A stretch of 64,000 bases of DNA from Turnera subulata (lineage: Eukaryota; Streptophyta; Magnoliopsida; Malpighiales; Passifloraceae). Location: NCBI GenBank assembly GCA_028386065.3, contig JAKUCV010003173.1:20564-84563 (forward strand). The letters are read 5' to 3'. Position 1 is the stretch's first letter; every line of letters starts with the position of its first letter. Under the pieces are notes generated by a model that did no database searches, was not told the origin of the DNA, and saw only the letters and a program-made list of their open reading frames with translations. The position numbers were made by a program, and so were the translations under genes. Of this stretch, positions 24,001 to 36,241 are shown in pieces.

Positions 24001-27000
24001 AAAGAAAATAAATAAGAAAAATTATATATAAGATCAAAGGTTAGAGAAAAGATATGCAATGAGGCAGTATTTTTACCAGTGGTAACCCTAACCCTAGACA
24101 CTAACAAGTAGCCCTCCATGATGCGTGGAAAAGTCATCACTGAAGCAGAGGCACTTGCGTGTAAGAACATCTTTCTCTTCCTGTAGTAATCTTTCATCTT
24201 CAATCTAGAGTTGGGCTTCCTGTCTTCCGAAATCTCTGGAAGGTACTTCAGTACCATTCAATCTTTCAGACTTAATAGAATCACACCAAGAATTGGTTAA
24301 TTATTGTATGGATACTACAAGCTGCAAATGCATGCACTGTACTCTAGATGGCTTTGATTTACTTGGGTCGAAAAGCAGCAATTGCGGCCATGAAGCTATG
24401 GTACGTTGTTCTTTTTTTTTTTTTTTAGAATGATGAGGCTATGGTACTTTGATTCTCGAGTGATGAGTAACTATAATTTCCAGCAGATCTGACACACAAG
24501 AATTTATGAGCTTCACATGAAAAATCTGATACCTCATCATATACATATGGTAGTTGTAGTTTTGCTTAATTTGAAAAGTAGACCCACACGAGTTAATATA
24601 TTTGGCCTACCTGCAGGTCGACATATTCAAGCAGGGACAAACGGAAAGCAACGGGGTGAAGAACACATGAAGATAAGAAAGAGGATCAGCAAGTAAAACT
24701 CAAATATAAGTAACCTTTAATTGTAAATCAGAAATTTTTTTAATTAGAATTAACAAATTACCTGCATCAACAACATGGATCTCAGTCTCTATTGTGTCTC
24801 TCTTCCTTTCTTTCCTTCCTCCTGTTATATATATAGTGAGTACAACTGATAATTAAACCGGAAAAACGGTATATAGACCGAGTATTTAGAGACATACCTT
24901 TGCTTGCACCTCTTCTTTTGGGATGAATAAGAAGCATGATTGAACAATCATTGATACACATCCATCTTCTTAAGCCTATTTGGTTAAACAAAGAATCATA
25001 TGATATGAGGGTCAACTAGGAAGCTTCTGATCTTGAGACAAAGTCTGCTTTTCAATGCTAACCCACCCTAGCTATATAGTTGAGGGGAATGAAGCCTGGT
25101 CCGAAGTCATTCAGTTAACCATTGAATTCTTTTGGCATGAAGGACATCGAACCAGACGACAATCCCCTCAACTGTTATATATGCATATGAAAGAGAGAGG
25201 CAGGAGAAGAAACAAAAAACATAAATGGCATATATATATATGGAGTTTTGGTATCAATTTGAGTCCATGTATTCATTCCTTTTCATGAGGTCCTTATATA
25301 TCTTGGAACGACAAAGATATTCTGGCTTGAGTCACATGACATGATTTGCACTTTCCATAAATTTGCTTTTCACACGATAGGGGTTATAGTTTGGTGGAAC
25401 AATTAACTACATATATATATATTTTTTTTCTTCCTCGGTATTATTAAGAACGAGCGAGGACATTGTGCTACTGATGGCAAGGTCAACCTAAACAGCTTCT
25501 TCTAGGGGTCCGGCTCCAGCTATGGTCTACCTATCTTCAACAGCTCCCTTTCAAAACTCATAGTTATAAAGAATCCCTTAGAGGATGTGTATATGACCAT
25601 GGATGACACTGAATAAATAAATGCAAGGGGGGTTTATTTTTTTTTGTTTGAGGGTTAACTTAAGTGGGGTTTATTTTGCTTGAATTCAATTGGAGTATAG
25701 GTACTTTGGTTGTACAAATTCCAAAACTTTTGAACTTGATTTGCTAGCTTAATATTACCCGCAATATTTGGTGGAGCTGGCTAGTCTTATTGTCAGCAAA
25801 GAACTTTATCCTGCCTGATGTACATTAATTCAGGGAAGGGATATGTCTTTTGTTTGCCACTAAGGTAAAGAATGATATGGGAGGTGGAGAACCTTCATCA
25901 ATGATGGCATGCAGCTTGTATGATGCCAAGCTTAAGTAGCAAGCTTAGCATAGAGTGGACTCCTAAAGGTATTCTTGGGTCATTAAAAGGTAAGTAAATA
26001 TATACAAAAGGAAAAGAAACGTAATGGACAAAAGAATATGGAACGCACAGTCAGTGTGGCCTGCAAATTTTGTCTTCGCTTATTAATTTTAGTCTTCAAG
26101 AATTAATTTTTTGCCAGTTTTTTTTCATCTCTTCGTCTGGTATCACCGGGATTACCTATATTAAAGAAGACACAAGTGACTAGGAACTGTATAATGTGGT
26201 TGACTGTAGTTTACGAACAAAGCATGAAAAAGAGGTGAACAAGCGGTAAGTTGAAGTTTTCCAAACTAGGAAGTAAAGCTGCTTTTGTAAAGTGATGAAA
26301 GTTAGCTAACCCCGATGCTTCGATACGACAGCTTGAATTTGTTGCAAAATAAAGTCGCCTTTCACTTTAAATAATTCAACTTTTGAGAACATTTGCATCC
26401 AGCCCGAACTGCTTCTCCACCATAAAATTTCCCAATGGTATAAATTTTAGAACAAACAAGTTTTGACAGTGTTTGACTATTCGATAATCTTTATAAAAAC
26501 CATGCATTGACGGGAAAAAATTATGTTTTCAACCTTTGTTTTTCCATATGCATTTTCTTTTTTTAAGAAATTACATTCAAACACAACAATACATAAACTC
26601 TAAATTGAATTAAACAATATAATATATGCTTTTATGCATCAGTCTTGTTATATCAACTTATCAGACCGCACTATTTGTTGAACTAATAATTGTTCATTCT
26701 TTTTTTTTTTTCCTTTTTTTTTTTGTTTTCGCTTGTGTGCATAGATTTCACTACAACTTGTCACCATCTCTTTAAAAAACATGAAGCAGAACTGCTATTC
26801 AGGGCAGCCTTCTTCATGGTCATTTATAGCAATTCCTGAACTAATCATTCTTGCTTGCTATCCCTGGGATCCAACATCAGAGTATAAAGATATATATAGG
26901 GCGTAACTACAGTAGCCAGCAAGAGATGGATGAGATAGGCGGATAGCAACACCAAATAAGTTACTCTCCATTATGAGATCCAGCTAAACGTTAGTCTATG

Positions 27001-28396
27001 TATCATTATCATTCTTCTGTTAAAATTCAGTATCGACAAAAAGTTACAAATGATGTGTTAGCGACACATCAATAACAGCCAAACAATTCTTGGCCCAGAA
27101 ATCTATACATTATGAAGGAAAATTTTCGCACAGGATTTTGTAATAGTAGTGGCCTTTTAATTTTTGATGCGGGGGTCAACAAAGGCTTTACTTGGGTCCC
27201 CTGTGTTTGGAAATGCTACTACTAGCTCGGAATAAAGTTAAGGTAATCATGCTAATACATATCTCTCCCAATTTGATAAAAAAGCAGATGGAATCATTAC
27301 CAAGTGCGGATCAATTAAATTATGCTTACAGAAGTGACAAAAAAGTCAAAGCTCTTTTTTAGCTCTAGAGTTCTGTTTCTACATTTCGGACAAGTTCTTC
27401 TGAAAAGAACGTGTCATAAGATTTTCAGGCAGTGCATTAGCTTAATTTGCAGTGTATATAGGATATATTGTTTCGTAAGGGATCATTGTGGTCTGCTCGC
27501 ATAAATATCTTCAACTTTGCAAAATCAAGATTCAAGAAAGTTAACCTGCAGGCTGCAGATGTTAATTTGAATTTCATTTCTCATTCAAAACTCCCAAGTT
27601 ATGACTCGAGAGATTTTCAATTCGGAGCAGAATTGTTTTCTAAAAGTTGGCCGGCATGGTTCAAAGATGTCTGCAATGATCCCTTCATTCCCTGTGCATT
27701 CACAACTTGTTTTTCTTGGAGAAGCAGGCAGGCCGCAAAGGTGAATTCTAAAATTGGATGCGTAGAAAAATGATACGCATACTTTTCTTCTTTGATTGTT
27801 TGTCTCCATCGACACAATTTGAAGGCATTGTATAACCCACTATCTGTTTTCCTCTTTTTACAAATTTTAGATCATTAAAAATTTTAAAATACAAAAAAAA
27901 AAACATTACTACCGTGCAAAAAAAGAAAAAAAAGGAAAGGAAAAAACACTAGTAGTGCAGAGCTCTGCTTCAGATAATTGACTCCTCTGTGAATTATCTT
28001 GTTATCTTTAGCAGCCTGAAAAAGTTATTAGAAAAAGTTATCTCCTTGTAGTAAAGTGACCATTTTTATTAATTGTATGAGAAGAATAGGACAGAATTTT
28101 CGATTGAATGGCAAAATAATTCCATGATGCTCCCAGGAGTTCAACGTAATTTTCCTCTTTTGCTGCATTCCATTCTCATGGAGAGAATAATTCTTGCCAA
28201 TGAAAGCAAATGAAGGCATGTTAAACTGAGCACCATAAGCAATTACATATGAAAAGTCTGTATCATCTAAAGTGCCTAGCAAAAAGAATGCACGTCAACT
28301 AAATGTATATTTTGGTAACGGGCTGTGCTTGGGTGCTTTGTTAATAACACCCCAGTATGAAGTTACTCTAGTTATCCAGCTCTAGAATATCAGCAT
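21070..28396. other. Gene-poor intergenic stretch
   Basis: Apart from the 3' UTR of the PPR gene at the left end, I recognise no gene in these 7.3 kb. Open frames are below about 100 codons and match nothing I know. The sequence is AT-rich with AT microsatellites (24000-24030, 25405-25425) and poly-T/poly-A runs (26700-26725, 27890-27940). A short TAACCCTAACCCTA motif lies near 24083-24097. Confidence 0.5.
23758..23866. repeat. Tandem duplication, about 56 bp, two copies
   Basis: Two adjacent copies share ATATCACTTCAAAGGG followed by AAAAGAGA and CAAAGATTGCTA. The first is slightly longer, and a short third start (TTGCTATAAGAGGC) follows. It is a local tandem duplication in intergenic DNA. 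Confidence 0.75.
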
Positions 28397-30625
28397 CTAC
28401 AGAGGGACTGTACATGTTGTTCTAAAATGTCCAGTCTGTTTGCAGCGGCCACAATGCACTGGCCGTTTCATGCGACCAGCATCTTCTGCACGCACTCGCT
28501 TATTCCTCGATCTTCCCGGAGGTGGCTGAAGAGACTTTGGTGGGTTTATAACTTGCTCAATGTACTCCTTGCCATCTTCATTCTCAAGTCCCTCAGGCAT
28601 TTTCTTCCAAAGACCTTTATCTGGAATTGGGTGGATGGTTTGCGAGTATGCCTTGCGGTAATTTGCCACCGTGAAACAGCTTTCAGCAAACCGATACACA
28701 TTCTGTCTGCAATAGACAAGAGCTGCTGCTGCATGAGCGCAAGGCAATCCGCGTAGCTGCCATCCACGGCACTGGCACTTGCGGCTGCAAATATCCACAG
28801 CATACTTACCTTCCTCGGAGGTAACCTCAAATTTAGCATCATCAGTTTTAAGGATCTGGTAAGAGTATGCTCGCTGGATAGCATCGGCCACTTGCTTTTC
28901 AGCAGAAGGAACAAGAATGTTCATCCACTGCAGACTAATTCCATAATTCTCATTGAACAAGACCATTAGCTGTCGACGGATAGACTCAAACATTTGAACT
29001 ATTGGAAGTCCAGAGGCTTCCATAATCAAGGGATTTAGTGATTCAACTATATTAGCTGTCAGATGTCCATATCTTATTCCCTCGAAATATGCTGCAGCCC
29101 ACAAATGAGGGTCAATGCTAGTTACCCAATTGGCCGCTTCCTGTGACATCTTTTCAATCTCAGAAATTTTTAGTAAAAACTGGAAATCAGTGAGAGCATG
29201 GGCCGCTTCCCAGAAAAGATTGCAAAGAATAGTATTGTTGAATTGCATGCGAAAATTGTCTGCTAAATGATGAATGCAGAAACCATGGAAGGCGGTTGGG
29301 AAGTTCAATTTTATTCCTTCTACTATACCCTCTTGTCTATTTGAAAGAACTGTGAGCCTTGGCATGTTTTCAGTGTTGGCTTCCAGCAGATTACGCAGCT
29401 CAGAGAGGAACCACATCCAATTATTGTCATTTTCATCATCAACCACCCCAAACGCCAAAGGAAACACAGCACCATCTCCATCAAAACCAGCTGCCAAAAG
29501 TAAGGTTCCAAGGTACTTGCTTTTCATACAAATTTTGTCAAGACTAATTAGAGGACAACACGCATTTACGAACCCATAAATGGATGCCTGGAATGAGATG
29601 AATAGTCGTTCGAAACAATAATCTACTGGGTTTCCATGAACTATCGCAATACTTCCCGGATTTGTAATTCTGACTTGATCACAATACTGCGGAAGGAGGC
29701 GATATTCTTCCTCCATTGAACCCCGCACAGTGGCCATGAATCGCTCTTTAGCGCGCCAGGCTTGCTTGTAAGATAATGCGATCCCATGAGCCTGGTGAAT
29801 CTCTTCCAGAATCTCCTTGGGTTTGCAATGCGGGTTCTCCCTAAGGCGTTGTTCCACAGAGTCTGCAACCCACTGAACTGAGGCTTGTTGATGACCAAGA
29901 TGTGCAACTCCGCCACAATTATGCTCATCATGAACAGTCCTAATGGTGAAAGTAGGAACGCCAGGATGCTTGGCAATATGAATTCGCCAAGGACATCCCT
30001 CATTTGCACATTTAGCCGTGAACCGAGTCTTGTCAGACTTAATTGTCTGCATCTCGAAGCGATTAGCAATCGCAAAATCCCTGAGTGCTCTTCGGCAGCT
30101 GTAGACATCAGGAAACTGTTGACCCACAGCCAGCTGATGATTAAGATTCAGAATAGGACCACGAGACTGATAGACAGGAGGATCCAAAACACCAACTGTC
30201 TCCTGGTTTTGGTTCTCAGCCTCATTTGAATTCTCATCAAAGCCGGAGTACTCAACAATAGACATTTCATGATTCCCCAGCAAATCTAAGCCATAGTTCT
30301 CGCCTACACTGGTCAAAGCATTTCCATGTTTGTCCAAATTAGCACTTTTCTCATCAGCAATGGTATCAACATCTCTGTCATAACTTACTCCACTCTCTTC
30401 AAATTGGTTAACGTCTCTATCTTGCTGAGCCAAGGCGTGCTCATAGCTCTGGTTTGAAGTTAGTCCGTGATCTGCAGAACATCCCAAACCGGAGTCTTGA
30501 GCATTCAACTTCTGATCGTTAACGTTGTCCAGTCCAAAATTATCACTAGTTGTAAATAATAATAACTGATCCTGGCTCAGCAGGATATCTCCATTCGGCC
30601 CTATCACAAAATTATGGGTTTCCAT
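28397..30625 (-). CDS. MUSTANG-type domesticated MULE transposase
   Basis: A single uninterrupted coding exon of 742 residues. Domains in order: an acidic N-terminus with no PB1 domain; a MuDR-type zinc/DNA-binding region (about 165-237, with CPWRIHIAK and the HNC end); a MULE transposase core (about 360-530, LISLDKICMKSKYLGTLLLA, FPLAFGVVDDEND, then C450-x2-H453); a SWIM zinc finger (C617, C619, C629, H631); and a C-terminal CCHC knuckle (C725, C728, H733, C738). This layout and the tail motif SQTIHPIPDK match the MUSTANG family, transposase genes that angiosperms have recruited as host genes. The lack of PB1 suggests the MUSTANG-A type. The second catalytic position, SDR in the relatives I know, reads SNR here (N429), which argues against transposition activity. 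No terminal inverted repeats were seen beside it. A 5' UTR intron is predicted just upstream of the start codon. Confidence 0.92.
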   Translation of the reverse strand: METHNFVIGPNGDILLSQDQLLLFTTSDNFGLDNVNDQKLNAQDSGLGCSADHGLTSNQSYEHALAQQDRDVNQFEESGVSYDRDVDTIADEKSANLDKHGNALTSVGENYGLDLLGNHEMSIVEYSGFDENSNEAENQNQETVGVLDPPVYQSRGPILNLNHQLAVGQQFPDVYSCRRALRDFAIANRFEMQTIKSDKTRFTAKCANEGCPWRIHIAKHPGVPTFTIRTVHDEHNCGGVAHLGHQQASVQWVADSVEQRLRENPHCKPKEILEEIHQAHGIALSYKQAWRAKERFMATVRGSMEEEYRLLPQYCDQVRITNPGSIAIVHGNPVDYCFERLFISFQASIYGFVNACCPLISLDKICMKSKYLGTLLLAAGFDGDGAVFPLAFGVVDDENDNNWMWFLSELRNLLEANTENMPRLTVLSNRQEGIVEGIKLNFPTAFHGFCIHHLADNFRMQFNNTILCNLFWEAAHALTDFQFLLKISEIEKMSQEAANWVTSIDPHLWAAAYFEGIRYGHLTANIVESLNPLIMEASGLPIVQMFESIRRQLMVLFNENYGISLQWMNILVPSAEKQVADAIQRAYSYQILKTDDAKFEVTSEEGKYAVDICSRKCQCRGWQLRGLPCAHAAAALVYCRQNVYRFAESCFTVANYRKAYSQTIHPIPDKGLWKKMPEGLENEDGKEYIEQVINPPKSLQPPPGRSRNKRVRAEDAGRMKRPVHCGRCKQTGHFRTTCTVPL

Positions 30626-30637
30626 AGCAACTCAAAT

Positions 30638-31217
30638 CTGCATCAACAGAAAAGATTCTTGCTTTACAATGCATTGAAAAAAAACCTGTCCCGTGAAAAA
30701 TTCCTTCTACTAATAAAATCGGACTCAAAACAACTGACATGTCTAGTATATATAGTGAAAAATCTTAGAAAAATATGTTTCGATAGACACAACAAACCAA
30801 AGATAATCAAACAACATAACCGGTAAGGGAAGAAAGTGCCAAACAGAATGCAATTTTAGTTCTCTGTTCCTTTTAGCTTGAGTAGGCAAAAGAAAAGAAC
30901 CTTCAAATTGAAGAGAGCAAATAGCCGATACAACTCAACCGAAACCTACACAGAAACTGGAAAAAAAAAAAAAAAAGACATGCTTTTCCTCCACCTCCTT
31001 TCCTCGGTAACCAAACAAGAGAACTTTCCAGGCAGGACAACGAAGGAATATATAATAAAACAAAAACAGGGGATTAACACACACGTGGGTTGCGAAAAAA
31101 GAAGAACGAAGAATTAGGTTATGATTAGGAGTAATAAATAAGAATGCAATAACGCGAGAAGGAGTTGAGTGAAGAGGGGAGTGGAGAAGTTTTGGCGGGA
31201 GCGGGAGAAGGAATTAC
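30638..31217 (-). other. Predicted 5' UTR intron of the MUSTANG-like gene
   Basis: On the minus strand a donor (ctttgcag/gtaattcc) at 31217 pairs with a pyrimidine-rich acceptor (ctgttgatgcag/attt) ending at 30638, only 12 nt before the start codon. A leader intron ending just before ATG is common in this family. No transcript evidence is available here. Confidence 0.55.
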
Positions 31218-31218
31218 C

Positions 31219-32743
31219 TGCAAAGAGGAAGGGTAGATATGGGGGGAGAGAGAGAATTGCAAGGGCAAAAAGGGGCAGCCCTCCTTGGGTGGCCTTCTCT
31301 ACTCTTTTTACTCTTTTCAAGGTTTTTTTTGACTGCGAAACAGAAAACAATGAAGCGAAGGCCGCTAGGGTTAGAGAATATCTAGGGTATTTAGGTCATC
31401 TTCTTTACCTTATTTAAACCAAGTCTCTCCTCTTTATTTATTATTATTATTATTATTTTTTTACAGAAAGAATTGCCCTATTTGTACTATTTTATTTATG
31501 GAGTAAACAACTGCAAACGAGTCCTTTTTTGCGTGGGAGCGATCCTTACGACCGCGTTTTTGTAGTTCGGAACTCTTAATTATTTACCTTATTTGCCCTC
31601 TTTTTTAGGAAGTTTATCTAAATATTTGTCACGGCCCTATTATTGCCACTTGGAATTTTTGTGGATCCCACCTTACTCCTCAGTGGGTGTCAAGTATACC
31701 TTAGCAGATGACCATACCTGGACTGTCCTAGTATAAAAAAGGGACAAAAAAAATCAAAATTGGGAATACATGTAAGAGACATGAAAACTCCGATGTGTAC
31801 AATCGTGACAAATGAAAAACTAAATATATAAAAGGTGTTTAACTTTTTTCGGTATTTTAGAAGAGTTTTATTCCTGTAGTAGAATGGAATGGGATTAATC
31901 GGAGGCATGTAGACTTGTGCATAATATTCTTTTCAATTGTCTCCATCCACATAAATTTCTACTACAAAATCAAAAGCAAACGACGATATACCAATTAGAA
32001 GAGAATTGTACTAACTGGTTATAACTAACATCAATAAAACCCTCTCAACCATGAAAGAAACAAGACTGAGATCTAGAAAGAAAGAATAAGGTTGTTGATT
32101 TGATTCCATGGTTTCTCAATTTGTAAGTTTTGAAGAAGCATGCCTCCTCGTTCTTAATCCGTTATGAGTGAAAACTTTAGTATTACTTTAGTTTTTTTTG
32201 TTCTGCGGTGACCAATAACAAAGACAAACATACGTGAGTTTCCATAATAAGCACACATACATGGATATACAGGGTTCTGTGATCCAATTTGAAGTACGAC
32301 GAACTACCCATCAGAACAAAAGAATATGAAACCCCCACATCTGATAAAGAACATCTGCAAAAAAAGAAACTTCCAAATACAATCCAATAGGTCACTAAGG
32401 CATGCCTTCTCGAAGACATCATATAAAACCAATGAGAGGACAAGGAACCTCACAAATTCAGATAGCAAATACCAGGAACTATGTGTGCATAAGGCATTCT
32501 CATCAAGCATATCCAACATGAAACACGGTATTGCACCAACACAGATATCTGATCATTTATGGCCGTAAAAACTTTGAAATTCAGAATAACTTGACACATG
32601 ACAGACTTCAGTTCGGATGGGTTTAACAAAAATCGAACCTTAAAGGCTTAAAAAATTTATAAATCAGAAATTACAAGCAGCGCAACTATTAAATGTGCAA
32701 AAGCTACATAATAGATTGAAGGCACGAAAGAAAGCTGATCTGT
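31219..32743. other. Intergenic region upstream of MUSTANG-like gene
   Basis: This holds the promoter and first leader exon of the MUSTANG-like gene near 31220-31420, with telomere-box-like CTAGGGTTAG near 31367, and the 3' UTR of the RPL2 gene at the right end. A (TTA)n run lies at 31436-31457. The remaining open frames are short and unlike known proteins. Confidence 0.5.
31436..31457. repeat. (TTA)n microsatellite
   Basis: About seven TTA units are followed by a T run, upstream of the MUSTANG-like gene. Confidence 0.85.
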
Positions 32744-34127
32744 TTAATCCTCTTTCTTCTTCTTCTTTGTCTGATAACCACATTTCGTTGGCTTTCCCCA
32801 TGGTGTTCGAGAAACCTTACCCCTAGACCCACTACTTTTGCTCTTACCTTCACCTCCACCATGAGGATGATCCACCGGATTCATAGCCACTCCTCTAACA
32901 ACTGGTCTTCGACCCAACCACCGACTCTGCCCAGCCTTCCTAAGCTTTCGATTACGATGACTGGGGTTTGAGACCACACCAATTGTGGCCCGACAGCGAG
33001 AATCAAGCCATATTTTCTTTTCTGAAGGAAGTTCAATGCAGCATGATTCTGCTGTGGGCTCTTTCAGAATCTTAGCACAAGTGCCTGCAGCTCGAACCAA
33101 CTTGCCACCTTGACCTGGTTTCATCTCAATGTTGTGGATTATTGTTCCGATACGCATAGCACCTAGTGGCATGCAAGTCCCAATTTGCGAATTGATATCA
33201 AGTTGAAGGAGTTCTTGCTTCATTCGGTCGATGGATGACTGAGTAATGGACATGCCTACAGAAGAGATTTAGAAATATAAACATAAAAAAGAGAAAAGAT
33301 CAATGTTATCTTCTGCTACCAAGAACACATCACGGAATGATAATGATAAGTACTATTCTAAAGGATAGACTGCCACCAATAGGTGTTTTTTCTCACCACA
33401 AATTTCACACAATCATCCAAACAAAAAAGTAGCCCAAATTTATTTCTTTTTTGCATGAAAAAAAAAAATACAAAATAGAAGTATTGTTGACTTTCCATTG
33501 CCAGTATATCTAGGCTTCAAGCCATCTAAAAGAATAAGTTCGTTCATAAAATAGTTCAACAACATCCTCACACATAGAGTCATCCAACTTTAATGCATTC
33601 AGGTCCTTCTCTTCATACTGAAGTTAATATGGCAAACTGGTCAAAAATAAAAGCGTCTGTTTTTCTCCCCTAAAGGAAAGCAACATGAGATTCTCACTAT
33701 TCCATCCTTAGTTTGCTATCTCAGCTACTGTCAGCAATCAGACAGTAAATACATTTCTTCTAAGCCTAGTGAAGTGCAGTATCCCATTGTGTTCATGTCA
33801 ACCAAAAAGCATCCCATTGCGTGTTCCCCTCAATTTCCAACAATAGCAAAGTAAAAACAAAAACCGAGCAAAAAATTGAATTTAAAAATTGTGAACCAAG
33901 TGCTCAACCAACCACGAAATAGAGTTAGAGCATATCATCCAAAAAACTCCATTACGAAGAACAAAACAAGAGCAAAAACTGTGAGTGCAGAGAGAGACAG
34001 TACCAGTGGAGAAGCTGCGGAAAGCAGAAGCGGTGTTATTGCTGGCAACGAAGGGGCGAGCGACAGCAGGCTGTATAAGGCGGTTGAATAAGAAAGAGGA
34101 AGCCGCACGAGCTCTCCAGAGAGCCAT
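32744..34127 (-). CDS. Mitochondrial ribosomal protein L2 (uL2m), nuclear-encoded C-terminal half
   Basis: Two exons on the minus strand, 34127-34004 and 33255-32744, joined across a 748 bp intron (tccactg/gtactg ... ctgtag/gcatg), give about 211 residues. Exon 1 encodes a 41-residue presequence rich in Arg, Ala and Ser with no acidic residues (MALWRARAASSFLFNRL), typical of a mitochondrial targeting peptide. Exon 2 encodes only the C-terminal domain of uL2: IGTIIHNIEMKPGQGGKLVRAAG, then GVVSNPSHRNRK, and GVAMNPVDHPHGGGEGK near the peptidyl-transferase centre. The N-terminal OB-fold half is absent. It is known that in many angiosperms rpl2 was split, with the 5' part staying in mitochondrial DNA and the 3' part moved to the nucleus (compare At2g44065). 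The small exon 1 plus large exon 2 fits acquisition of a targeting exon after transfer. Confidence 0.92.
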
Positions 34128-34187
34128 TGATTTGTAACAGTGTGTATATTTCCAAGGTTTTCAATATGTAGAGCTCTCTCCAGCCTC

Positions 34188-34950
34188 CTGCATCAGCATC
34201 TTACCATAAGTCCATAACCAGTAGAATGGATTCGGATACAAGCGCAAAAAGCAAATGCACCAATACGGAAAAACCAAATATCTATCACCTCCCATCCTCG
34301 CGGATCAGGAACACAAACTAAAAATGCAATAACAGGAGAAATAATTATTTGCTGAACACATCAGAACTTAACAGTTGAAGTTTCACTTTCACCGACTCCA
34401 AGTTCAGCCCAAGAGAACCAATAGAAATCAAACACCCACAAAGTAGACTAACGACCCAGCGGAGTGATTCTAAGTCCATTTCAACCAAAGGAAGCGAAAA
34501 AAAATGGAATAGGCCATCGAACCCAAAACGAAATGCCAGGAAGGGAAGCTCGTTTCAGAAAACGAAACGAAATTAAATAACCAATCCTGTTCTAACAAAA
34601 AAGAAATTCAGGAATTTCAAATTTTAGGAAGGAGGAATACAGAGACAAACCTAAAGTCCATCTAATCAATTCATACACAAAAATTTTCCATTCCGCTTCA
34701 GAAATCTCGAAATGTTGTAACTCTACTTAAGTGAGATAATCAATTAACCCCAGTAAAGAAAATACCCAATCAGGATATAAAGCTCAAAATTATAAGCTTC
34801 AAAAAGCAACGAGCAATTGAAAAGCCTCCAGGTTCCTCACATCCAAGAGCAAAAAAGAAAAACAGAATCCACCTTACACTTCAAATTTTAGAAACAAACC
34901 AAAGTTGACGAAGATATAAAGCCCTTCACCAGTAGAGCTCGGGTTTTTAC
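34188..34950 (-). other. Possible 5' UTR intron of the RPL2 gene
   Basis: On the minus strand a good donor (ccatttcag/gtaaaaac) at 34950 can pair with an acceptor (gctgatgcag/gagg) ending at 34188, leaving a 60 nt leader exon before the start codon at 34127. This is splice-motif inference only. Confidence 0.4.
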
Positions 34951-36241
34951 CTGAAATGGAGGCATACACGGTTAACCTAAGGCGATGAACGAAAACGTTG
35001 GCTTTGTGACTCCACAGTGGTGGTGTGGGGTTTAGCCACTGTTTTTCCTTGGCGAGATCGGGGGGAGTAAGAGCAGCAAAATTTACGTGCGGGCTTTTTG
35101 GGAATTAATCAATTGGGCTAGAACTATGAATTTGAGCCCAATTATGGCATAAAAAAAGTTACGTTAATGGTTCATTTATACCACTGTTTGGGCTTCAAAA
35201 GGTCATCTGGGCGTGAAAATGTTCCCTTTCTGATATTTTTCCTTTGTTTTTTATTTTTCTACTTTTACTGTGGGCCATTAGAACTATGGAAAATTACATG
35301 GATACGCAAAAATAAAGATAAAAAAACCAGGAAGAGAAGTTTAGGTAAACAAATAAACAATGCAAAGATTCATTGATTAATAATGCCTTTTAAAATCTGA
35401 AAACAAAAAAAAAATTTTATATATAAAAATATAGAGAAGGAGAAGATTTTATTAATTAATGTAAATGCTTGAATAAATTAAAAGTATACAAATGCATAAA
35501 ATATAAGAGTACATGTCTAAAATATATCAATAAACTAAAATAAAAGATAACAATTATAATAACAAATTTATAACGAGTAAATTGACAATTAAATGAATTT
35601 TAAATTGTTTCCTTAATTATTGGTCATATATAAATTCACCATTCTAATTAATACAAATAACCATATCACCATATCACGGCACCTGCAAAAAGCTAGTAAA
35701 TCCAAATTATCTTCTAAAAAATCACTCGTCCATATAGCCCAACTTTGAGGGTATTGGAGTACACAGATCAGACATGCAATTCAAAACAATTGTATTTTTT
35801 ATATGTAAGAAAAATCCAATCTCCAGAATATGTTAAAATTCCTTATATAACCACAGCATCTATGATCAGAAGAAGACCCAAAAAAAAAAAAAAAATCTCA
35901 TGGTAATTGCTCGACAATTACTCATGCTGTAATGTTGTAAGAATACAGGTATAGGTGTCTAAAAATTCTTGTAGAACCACAGGGCAAAAAAATACAGCTC
36001 TCTCGATACCGAAGGAGGCTGATAAATAAGGCAACTATCATCAAATGTTCCCCAAGAGGAAAAAGGTTGTGCTTTCGTTAACTCTAGACTAAGAATTTCC
36101 AGGCGAGTTAACTTCTGCGATCCACAGCGGACAACCTAATGCGTGATTGTCAACAACGCCAGTGAAATCAAGGGAAGGAAATTCAAAAGAACTAATCAGT
36201 TCTCAGATCCATTACTAACAGCCTACTTTCTGTTATATACA
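34951..36241. other. Intergenic region between RPL2 promoter and pfkB 3' end
   Basis: The first 150 bp probably carry the RPL2 promoter and leader. 35380-35680 is strongly AT-rich. The right end is the 3' UTR of the pfkB gene. No gene or mobile element was recognised. Confidence 0.5.

Noticed and set aside
28546..30108. Additional minus-strand frames of 122 and 155 codons
   Set aside because: They are alternative frames of the MUSTANG-like gene.
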